In this document: one piece after another, positions 1 through 4,995 of the stretch
Layout of the letters: each line of letters opens with the position of its first letter
How positions within the stretch are numbered: position 1 is the stretch's first letter
Origin: JBCBWG01 sp964579305
Lineage (GTDB): Bacteria; Pseudomonadota; Alphaproteobacteria; Rhizobiales; Hyphomicrobiaceae
NCBI GenBank assembly: GCA_964579305.1
Contig: CAZOGY010000102.1
Span: 1-12,577, forward strand
Reading direction: 5' to 3'
Length of the DNA: 12,577 nucleotides
Notes under the pieces: model-generated
Told to the model about the DNA's origin: nothing
Database searches by the model: none
Seen by the model: the letters and a program-made list of their open reading frames with translations, nothing else
Translations under genes and position numbers: made by a program

Positions 1-37
1 TTGGCTCTGCAAATCTGCCAGACAATTGCACGTCTCA

Positions 38-70
38 TTATGCGTCTAGTTATGCATCTAGTTATGCGTC
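38..70. repeat. 12-bp tandem repeat, about 2.75 copies
   Basis: The unit TTATGCGTCTAG (38-49) is followed by TTATGCATCTAG (50-61) and a partial TTATGCGTC (62-70). One base differs between the two full copies. The array is close to the left edge of the window, but the bases before position 38 do not continue it cleanly. No function can be assigned. Confidence 0.85.
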
Positions 71-164
71 ATTGACGCTTGCCTCCCGGTTACGGCGAGC
101 TCGGCGCGCAAAAGGAAATGACAGAAGCACCAGTAAAAACAAAAACTTGCTCGTGGTCCTTAAA

Positions 165-215
165 TTTCAGGCATTTGCTCTGAACCCTCAGTCGGCTGGT
201 GGCAAATGTCTGAAA
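165..215. repeat. inverted repeat with 14-bp arms (long hairpin)
   Basis: The left arm TTTCAGGCATTTGC (165-178) is matched by GCAAATGTCTGAAA (202-215). Thirteen of 14 positions are Watson-Crick, and the other is G opposite T, which would still pair as G-U in RNA. The 23-base loop contains a smaller CTGA/TCAG hairpin. There is no T-tract immediately beyond either arm, so it does not look like a rho-independent terminator. It could be a REP-like intergenic palindrome, part of a small RNA, or a protein-binding site; the sequence alone does not decide. Confidence 0.7.
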
Positions 216-305
216 CGGAACACTAACGCGTGTCGCATGACATGCGCCTCGCTTTGGCTTTGTTGCGCTCAAGGGCCGCTGGCCCTCCGCGGGCGCGGGC
301 CGTTT

Positions 306-336
306 TCGTGTCGATGTTTCGAACACGAACATCGAT
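306..336. repeat. two overlapping, mutually exclusive hairpins
   Basis: TTCGTGT (306-312) pairs with ACACGAA (324-330). TCGATGT (312-318) pairs with ACATCGA (330-336). The two 7-bp stems share bases 312 and 330 and interleave, so a transcript could form only one at a time. On the plus strand a GC-rich palindrome (338-347) and a CTTTT run follow, loosely like an attenuator layout. No plus-strand gene lies close downstream, so the regulatory reading is only a suggestion. Confidence 0.5.
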
Positions 337-834
337 GGCCCGGGCCGCTTTTGGGCCTTGGGGCGTGCATCCGATTGGACGCGACATGCATTAACGATGT
401 TGAAAACTGGCAGGATCTCGTCACGCCACGTATTCGACGCTGTGCGTTTGCAATGCAGATTTGTGCAAGGCTTCATCGGAATAGCGCCAACTTGCCAGTC
501 GCCGAAGCTTGGCTGCGCTTGACAGGCGATTAGGGCGACGAAGCTGCCACCGAGCGGGCAAACGACGTATTCCAGACAATGAACGAAGCTCAGCGGATCA
601 CGGCACAGAAGACATACAGCATCGGGCTGACCGCTCCATAGCTCCGCGCTAGTGGAGCGTGGTGATCGGCCGCTCGTGAGCGATGCGGCCCTGTTGCTCC
701 GGCTCTTCAAACTCGGTTTTCAGCCGCGATTGATCGCCAACGGATCCGCGACGAAACCGCCTTCGCTGATCCCGGGCGGTGCCGTGGGCCGGATCATTCT
801 GTTTTGCATGATAATCCAGAGACGTCTGATCACG

Positions 835-911
835 TGGTGACCCCGGCAGGGCTCGAACCTGCTACCTACAGATTAGGAATCTGTCGCTCTATCCTGATGA
901 GCTACGGGGCC
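835..911 (-). tRNA. tRNA-Arg, anticodon CCU
   Basis: The reverse complement folds as a complete cloverleaf. The acceptor stem GGCCCCG pairs with CGGGGTC, with one G-U at the second pair. It is followed by TA at positions 8-9, a D-arm starting GCTC, the anticodon stem ACAGA/TCTGT around loop TTCCTAA, and a T-arm GCAGG-TTCGAGC-CCTGC. The discriminator base is A and the CCA tail is encoded. Anticodon CCT reads the rare arginine codon AGG. This tRNA is a common insertion site for genomic islands in alphaproteobacteria (known from the literature), but no attachment-site duplicate is visible here. I see no clear promoter or terminator for it. Confidence 0.97.
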
Positions 912-1080
912 GCGCCGCGAAAGTCCCATAAGCGGACCGATTTGTCACGATCTTGGCGGGGCAGAGCATGTCGGCGCGGTGCTGGACTGATGGTCCAAGC
1001 AACGCGCGCTGGATATCGCGAAACGCGGGCGCGCGGGCTGGGCGCAGGACGCGCGCACCGTCGCTATTTTCGGCCGCCAA

Positions 1081-1827
1081 TCAAATGCAGCGACCGCCGT
1101 CGACTTCGATGCAGATGCCGGTCAGAAAGTTGCTTGCGGGATCGGCAAGGAACAGCGCGGCGTTGGCGATGTCGTCGGGCTGGGAGAAGCGGCCGAGCGG
1201 GATCGTGGAGATAAACTTCTCGCGGATTTCGGGGGTGTCCTGGCCCATGAAGTCGCTCAGCATGCCGGTTTCGCCAGCGACCGGATTGATTGCGCAGACG
1301 CGGATTTTCTTGGGCGCAAGCTCAACCGCCATCGACTTCGTCAACGTGATGGCTGCGCCTTTGGAACCATTGTACCAGGTCAGGCCGGGGCGCGGGCGCA
1401 CACCCGCGGTGGACGCGGTTGTAATAATCACGCCGCCGCCGCGCTTTTCCATCTCCGGTACGACAGCCTTTGCCGCCAGGAACAGCGCCTTGACGTTCAC
1501 GTCAAACACGCGGTCGAATTCGGCCTCGGACACGTCGAGCATGGGCTGGTTTTTGTAAGTATAGCCGGCATTGTTGACCATGATGTCGACGCCGCCGAAC
1601 GCGTCGGCCGTCGCAGCGACCATTGCGGTCACGTCATCGGCTTTCGCCACGTCCGTCGCGGTATGGATCGCAGCATCGCCGATTTCATTGGCGACGTCGC
1701 GCGCGCCTTGTCCGTTCAAGTCCGCCACACAAACCTTGGCACCTTCGCGCGCATACTGCAGCGCGATGCCACGTCCGAAACCGGACGCAGCGCCCGTCAC
1801 GATTGCCACTTTGCCATCAAGACGCAT
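1081..1827 (-). CDS. short-chain dehydrogenase/reductase (SDR family, FabG-like)
   Basis: This 248-residue classical SDR is expected to be a cytoplasmic NAD(P)(H)-dependent oxidoreductase acting on a hydroxyl/keto group; the substrate cannot be told from sequence. The Rossmann cofactor motif TGAASGFG is at 11-18, with Asp36 at the end of the second strand, which favours NAD(H) over NADP(H). NNAG is at 85-88. The catalytic tetrad is complete: Asn111, Ser139, Tyr152 and Lys156 (YNGSK). The C-terminus ends in the usual LTG...VDGGRCI. Length is normal for the family. The start was chosen at the ATG ending at 1827, which has GGAGG seven bases upstream; an open frame continues upstream only by running through the N gap. 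The gene stands alone, convergent with nothing, 169 bp from the tRNA gene. Annotation pipelines would probably label it 3-oxoacyl-ACP reductase or glucose 1-dehydrogenase, but neither function is shown. Confidence 0.95.
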   Translation of the reverse strand: MRLDGKVAIVTGAASGFGRGIALQYAREGAKVCVADLNGQGARDVANEIGDAAIHTATDVAKADDVTAMVAATADAFGGVDIMVNNAGYTYKNQPMLDVSEAEFDRVFDVNVKALFLAAKAVVPEMEKRGGGVIITTASTAGVRPRPGLTWYNGSKGAAITLTKSMAVELAPKKIRVCAINPVAGETGMLSDFMGQDTPEIREKFISTIPLGRFSQPDDIANAALFLADPASNFLTGICIEVDGGRCI

Positions 1828-1873
1828 GTTCGTTCCTCCTTCGTTTTTTTCATTGTGTTGGGCCAGAGCCGCG

Positions 1874-1887
1874 AGACCCGCGGGTCT
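1874..1887. promoter_or_regulatory. 14-bp perfect palindrome upstream of the SDR gene
   Basis: AGACCCGCGGGTCT is perfectly self-complementary and sits 46 bases upstream of the SDR start codon, within the likely promoter region. Position and symmetry would suit an operator for a dimeric regulator, but no regulator gene is visible nearby and the scaffold gap starts 34 bases further on. A GC-rich palindrome of this size can also occur by chance. Confidence 0.35.
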
Positions 1888-1921
1888 GTCGCAGGCTCGA
1901 CGGTGACATGGCTTGCGCCAC

Positions 1922-2021
1922 NNNNNNNNNNNNNNNNNNNNNNNNNNNNNNNNNNNNNNNNNNNNNNNNNNNNNNNNNNNNNNNNNNNNNNNNNNNNNNN
2001 NNNNNNNNNNNNNNNNNNNNN
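1922..2021. other. assembly gap (100 N)
   Basis: Exactly 100 unknown bases, the conventional placeholder for a scaffold gap of unknown size. The true distance between the SDR gene and pheA is therefore unknown. Any terminator of pheA more than 20 bases past its stop, and the far upstream region of the SDR gene, lie in the missing sequence. Confidence 0.99.
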
Positions 2022-2041
2022 ATCGCGATCGAAGATAGAGA

Positions 2042-2956
2042 TCAAACGCCGGTTGGGGGTGCCAGCCGTGCTGCGGCCTCGGCGCGGGCAGGGCTTGCCC
2101 GATAGGTGCCAAGGATCTTCACTTCTGAAGAAAAGAAGGACAAATCCTCCAACGCGAGCCGGACGTTGCGATCATCGGGATGGCCTTCAATGTCGGCGTA
2201 AAACATCGTGGCGAGGAATGACCCGCCGAGCTGATAGCTCTCAAGCTTCGTCATGTTGACGCCGTTCGTCGCGAACCCGCAAAGCGCTTTGAACAACGCG
2301 GCTGGCACGTTGCGGACACGGAAAACGAACGTGGTCACGAAGGCGCCGTCGCCGAAATCGGCGTCGTCGGGCTCGTTGGCGAGGATCACGAAACGCGTCG
2401 TGTTGTGCTCGGCGTCTTCGACGTCGCTGGCGAGGATCTCCAAGCCGTAGGTTTCCGCAGCCAGCCGTGGGGCAAGCGCCGCTTTTGAAACATCGGCCCA
2501 CTCTGACACTTCGCGTGCCGCGCCGGCGGTGTCGCCGGAGATATGGGCGCGCGCACCGAGCTTCTTGATGATGTTACGGCATTGGCCGATGGCGTGGACG
2601 TGGCTGTAGACGTCGGTGATGGTTTCCATGCGCGCGCCCCGTGGCGCCATCAGATGGAAGTTAATGCGCAAGAAGTGCTCGCCGACGATGTAAAGCCCTG
2701 CGTCGGGAAGCAAGGCGTGGACATCGGCTACGCGGCCGGCGATCGTGTTCTCGATCGGGATCATCGCATAGTTCGCCGCGCCGGATCGCACGGCCATCAA
2801 GGCATCTTCAAAGGTTGCACAGGCCTGCGGGGTTGCGTTGGGAAAGGCCTGCAAAGCGGCCACGTGTGAATTCGCGCCCGGTTCGCCCTGATAGGCGATT
2901 TCGATGTCGGTGGCTGTGTTGTGCGGCCCCATTGGTGGGATGCCTGGTAAAGTCAT
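2042..2956 (-). CDS. pheA: prephenate dehydratase with C-terminal ACT domain
   Basis: The enzyme converts prephenate to phenylpyruvate, the committed step of phenylalanine synthesis, in the cytoplasm. It is 304 residues and monofunctional: there is no chorismate mutase domain. The catalytic domain opens with AYQGEPGANS (21-30), followed by TFEDAL (48-53), IPIENT (66-71), YSHVHAIGQCR (117-127), and the catalytic NTTRF (185-189; the second Thr is the conserved catalytic residue). The ACT domain spans roughly 205-290; the Phe-binding regions appear as PAALF (218-222) and TKLESYQLGG (236-245), the variant I associate with alphaproteobacterial members, so feedback inhibition by phenylalanine is likely. 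The start at 2956 was chosen for its upstream AGAGG; an in-frame ATG at 2971 and a longer frame to 3049 lack a ribosome site and family similarity. kdsB ends 180 bp upstream in the same direction, so the two may be cotranscribed. Confidence 0.96.
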   Translation of the reverse strand: MTLPGIPPMGPHNTATDIEIAYQGEPGANSHVAALQAFPNATPQACATFEDALMAVRSGAANYAMIPIENTIAGRVADVHALLPDAGLYIVGEHFLRINFHLMAPRGARMETITDVYSHVHAIGQCRNIIKKLGARAHISGDTAGAAREVSEWADVSKAALAPRLAAETYGLEILASDVEDAEHNTTRFVILANEPDDADFGDGAFVTTFVFRVRNVPAALFKALCGFATNGVNMTKLESYQLGGSFLATMFYADIEGHPDDRNVRLALEDLSFFSSEVKILGTYRASPARAEAAARLAPPTGV

Positions 2957-3113
2957 TGTGGCCTCTCGCATTCGGCAGCTTGCCTGGGTTCGTCGGAGGA
3001 TGCGGCGCGTCGCGAAATGGGCTGGCTTTGGCGTTGCAGCTGCCGCCACGATCGCAAGCCGCCAACAACAAGCTGGGTCCGCGGTGGTGTTAAGCGCGGC
3101 CTGGGTCGGTGCC

Positions 3114-3125
3114 CAGCACGTGCTG
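3114..3125. repeat. 12-bp perfect palindrome between kdsB and pheA
   Basis: CAGCACGTGCTG lies 11 bases past the kdsB stop codon. It has no loop and no T-tract, so it is unlikely to be an intrinsic terminator, and readthrough from kdsB into pheA is plausible. The remaining kdsB-pheA spacer (2957-3113) shows nothing further that I recognise. Confidence 0.4.
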
Positions 3126-3136
3126 CAAAGCGCTGC

Positions 3137-3934
3137 TTATCCGGTGGCGCCGGGCGATTCGCCGGCCGGTGTTGCGTCAGCCTGCGCCGTGCCGGATTGC
3201 GCGAGCCAGCTGCGCGCTTTTTCCAGTTCCGCCGGCGTATCGACGCCCAACGGGTTATCTTTCACGAGCGCCACGTCAATGCGCATGCCATCCTCCAGGG
3301 CGCGAAGCTGCTCAAGGCGCTCACGCCGTTCCAGGGGCGACGGTGGCAAGGCGACGAACCGTTCCAAAGCCGCCCGGCGGTATGCGTAGATGCCGATGTG
3401 ATGATAAAGCGGGCCGTCACCATAGGGCGCGGTTGCTCGCGTGAAATAAAGCGCTCGCAAGCGGTCGGGCGCCGACGCGCCGGCGGGCGTTCCAACGACC
3501 TTGACTACCGCCGGGGAGAGCTTCTCGTCCTCATCGGTGATTTCGCAGGCCAACGTCACAATGTGTGGGCCCTTGCTCTCCAATGGCGCGATCGCGGCCG
3601 TGACCAATGCGGGGTTCAAAGTCGGCAAGTCACCCTGCAAGTTGACAATGACTTCGGCATCGGCGTCCGGATCGATCTTGCTGATGGCCTCGAAGACGCG
3701 GTCTGAACCTGACTGGTGATCGTCGCGGGTCATGACGGGCTCACCGCCGGCGGCCCGTATCGCTGCGGCAATTTCGTCACTATCTGTCGCAACGACGACA
3801 CGACCGGCTTCAGCCGCCATGGCGCGTTCCCAGACGTGGACAATCATGGGCTTGCCGTGGATGTCCGCAAGTGGCTTGCCCGGTAGGCGGCTCGAGTGCA
3901 TTCGGGCCGGGATCGCGACAATCGTGCGTGCCAT
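3137..3934 (-). CDS. kdsB: 3-deoxy-manno-octulosonate cytidylyltransferase (CMP-KDO synthetase)
   Basis: KdsB activates KDO with CTP to give CMP-KDO, the donor for the lipopolysaccharide inner core; it is a cytoplasmic, Mg-dependent enzyme and implies a Gram-negative envelope. The 265-residue protein begins with the nucleotide-binding signature IPARMHSSRLPGKPL soon after the start. It continues with VVVATDSDEI, MTRDDHQSGSDRV, and VIVNLQGDLP (the family's NxQGDxP substrate-site motif). Near the C-terminus are HHIGIYAYR and LERRERLEQLRALEDG, all diagnostic. The last 15 or so residues (Gln/Ala/Gly-rich) are an extra tail compared with typical members of about 245-255 residues. The start at 3934 is set by homology (MARTIVAIPAR); its ribosome site is weak, and the in-frame extension to 4036 runs back over the divergent promoter region. 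It diverges from the cytochrome c gene and is followed by pheA. Confidence 0.97.
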   Translation of the reverse strand: MARTIVAIPARMHSSRLPGKPLADIHGKPMIVHVWERAMAAEAGRVVVATDSDEIAAAIRAAGGEPVMTRDDHQSGSDRVFEAISKIDPDADAEVIVNLQGDLPTLNPALVTAAIAPLESKGPHIVTLACEITDEDEKLSPAVVKVVGTPAGASAPDRLRALYFTRATAPYGDGPLYHHIGIYAYRRAALERFVALPPSPLERRERLEQLRALEDGMRIDVALVKDNPLGVDTPAELEKARSWLAQSGTAQADATPAGESPGATG

Positions 3935-3966
3935 GTTCTTTTTCGACTTTTCACTGAGTGACAAAT

Positions 3967-3999
3967 GGCCTCGGTCGATGGCTCTAGAATACCGAGGCC
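3967..3999. promoter_or_regulatory. inverted repeat in the kdsB/cytochrome c divergent promoter region
   Basis: GGCCTCGGT (3967-3975) and ACCGAGGCC (3991-3999) are perfect 9-bp inverted arms separated by 15 bases, in the 158-bp spacer between two divergent genes. The spacer contains TAGAAT (3985-3990), a possible plus-strand -10 box, and on the minus strand TATTCT at the same place. The best -35-like match, GTGACA at 3958-3963, is 21 bases away, longer than ideal. The arrangement would suit a dimeric regulator acting on both genes, but the promoter assignment is weak. Confidence 0.4.
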
Positions 4000-4092
4000 G
4001 CGGCGGGCAAGTGATGCAGACACCGGCCTGGAACACAAGCGCGGTCGAACAACTGCGCGCACTTCGGCTTTCACTGACACCGTGGGACTGAC

Positions 4093-4668
4093 ATGGACGC
4101 CAAGGACATCAACAATCTGCTCGGTATCGTGCTCGCTGCCCTGCTGCTGATTTTCGGCGGCGGCGTTCTGATCGAAGAACTGACAGCGCATCACGGACAC
4201 GGCAAGCCCGCCTACCAATTGGTGGCCTCCGCCGATGAAGGCGACGCTTCGCAAGCCGAAGCCGACGAGAAGGAAGCCGAGCCAGAAGGCTTCTCGTTTG
4301 CCCAGGTGCAACCGCTGCTCGCGGATGCCTCCGCTGACGCCGGCAAGTCGGCGTTCAAGCAGTGCAGCGCATGCCACACCGTCAATGATGGTGGCGCAAA
4401 TCGCGTTGGCCCCAATCTTTGGGGTATCGTCAGCCGTGCCAAGGCTGCGGTAGATGGCTTTTCCTACTCCAACGCACTGACCGAAAAAGGCGGCGAGTGG
4501 ACGTACGAAGACCTCGCGCTGTTTTTGCATGATCCGAAGGGATGGGCCCCTGGCACGAAGATGGCCTATCGCGGGATCAAGCGGCCAAAAGACGTCGCCA
4601 ACATGCTTGCGTATCTGCAGTCGCTTGCAGCCGAGCCGGTTCCATACCCGGACGGCGGCACCAACTAA
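4093..4668 (+). CDS. cycM: membrane-anchored c-type cytochrome (CycM-like)
   Basis: This 191-residue protein has one N-terminal membrane anchor (about residues 9-27). It then has an Ala/Glu/Asp-rich flexible linker (about 46-66) and a class I cytochrome c domain in the periplasm. The heme-binding motif CSACH is at 91-95, GPNLWG follows at 106-111, and the axial methionine is Met157 in GTKMAYRGI. The domain ends with AYLQSL, as usual for cytochrome c. The CycM family is known to pass electrons from the bc1 complex to aa3-type cytochrome oxidase in rhizobia; that role is inferred here. The gene diverges from kdsB, an arrangement I recall from other Rhizobiales. The ATG at 4093 has no strong ribosome site, but the anchor begins directly after it. 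A terminator lies about 200 bp downstream. Confidence 0.92.
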   Translation: MDAKDINNLLGIVLAALLLIFGGGVLIEELTAHHGHGKPAYQLVASADEGDASQAEADEKEAEPEGFSFAQVQPLLADASADAGKSAFKQCSACHTVNDGGANRVGPNLWGIVSRAKAAVDGFSYSNALTEKGGEWTYEDLALFLHDPKGWAPGTKMAYRGIKRPKDVANMLAYLQSLAAEPVPYPDGGTN

Positions 4669-4869
4669 GCGTGAGTGCGGTTCATGCGGCTTGAACCCAA
4701 ACGCGGACGGGCGCTGCCGCAGTGAGGCGCCCTGACGACCTGAGACGGACCGCGACGGACCGCGATCCAGTCCGGCGTTTGCGCTTTGAGCCGGCAACTT
4801 GGGCCCTGGTCGGCGCCTGTGCGGCGCTGATCATGGGCTCGCCACGAGCAATTAATTCTTCTCAAGGTC

Positions 4870-4900
4870 GCGCCTCACCGGTTCTTGGTGGGGCGTTTTT
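4870..4900 (+). terminator. rho-independent terminator after cytochrome c gene
   Basis: The stem CGCCTCACC (4871-4879) pairs with GGTGGGGCG (4887-4895) over nine positions, eight Watson-Crick and one T-G, with a 7-base loop. TTTTT follows directly, then CATTTT. It should end the cytochrome c transcript about 230 bases past its stop codon and insulate the yej operon from upstream transcription. Confidence 0.9.
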
Positions 4901-4983
4901 CATTTTATACCTTTGATGGAGGTTGCGCGGCGGGCATGTCATGACCGGATATGCGCGTGCGGGGCCTATCGCCTGCGGCCAAC

Positions 4984-4988
4984 GGAGG
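4984..4988 (+). promoter_or_regulatory. ribosome binding site that decides a TTG start
   Basis: GGAGG lies seven bases before an in-frame TTG at 4996. The alternative in-frame starts have no comparable site: ATG 4951, and GTG 5092 just before the signal peptide. This is the basis for placing the first yej start at 4996. Confidence 0.6.
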
Positions 4989-4995
4989 ATGCATT

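Larger units (their letters stand above)
1..834. other. gene-free, structured region downstream of tRNA-Arg
   Basis: I see no convincing gene in this 834-base stretch. Two long open frames overlap on opposite strands (72-533 plus, 90-710 minus), but both open with TTG, lack a Shine-Dalgarno sequence and have low-complexity Arg/Ser/Pro/Cys-rich translations that resemble no family I know. It does hold several structured elements, listed separately: a 12-bp tandem repeat, a large inverted repeat, and overlapping hairpins. Short palindromes also occur: a hairpin at 272-286 with 6-bp arms AGGGCC/GGCCCT, GGCCCGGGCC at 338-347, CGCTCGTGAGCG at 671-682, and AGACGTCT at 820-827. It lies 3' of a tRNA gene, the usual side for inserted elements, but I find no integrase and no repeat of the tRNA 3' end. 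Confidence 0.6.
4669..4995. other. intergenic region between cytochrome c and the yej operon
   Basis: This 327-bp spacer contains no convincing gene; the open frame at 4722-4916 runs through the terminator hairpin and has no family resemblance. It holds a 6-bp-arm hairpin GGGCGC/GCGCCC (4709-4732) without a T-tract, a 10-bp tandem duplication GACGGACCGC (4744-4763), the terminator at 4870-4900, and the leader of the first yej gene. A TTATAC at 4905-4910 could serve as a -10 box for the operon, but no good -35 box is placed for it. GGAGG at 4918-4922 is too far from any plausible start. Confidence 0.6.

Noticed and set aside
72..710. Overlapping open frames on both strands (72-533 plus, 90-710 minus) as genes
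   Set aside because: Both open with TTG without a ribosome site, cover the same DNA in opposite directions, and give low-complexity translations with no recognisable motif or domain.
804..1214. Plus-strand open frame containing TPAGLEPATYRLG
   Set aside because: This peptide is the well-known spurious antisense translation of a tRNA gene; it overlaps tRNA-Arg(CCU) directly.
1828..2112. N-terminal extension of the SDR protein through the gap
   Set aside because: The frame only stays open because the Ns are untranslatable unknowns; a good ribosome site and family homology place the start at 1827.
4722..4916. Small plus-strand membrane protein between cytochrome c and the yej operon
   Set aside because: The frame runs through the terminator hairpin, lacks a ribosome site, and its hydrophobic patch is short; it resembles no family.
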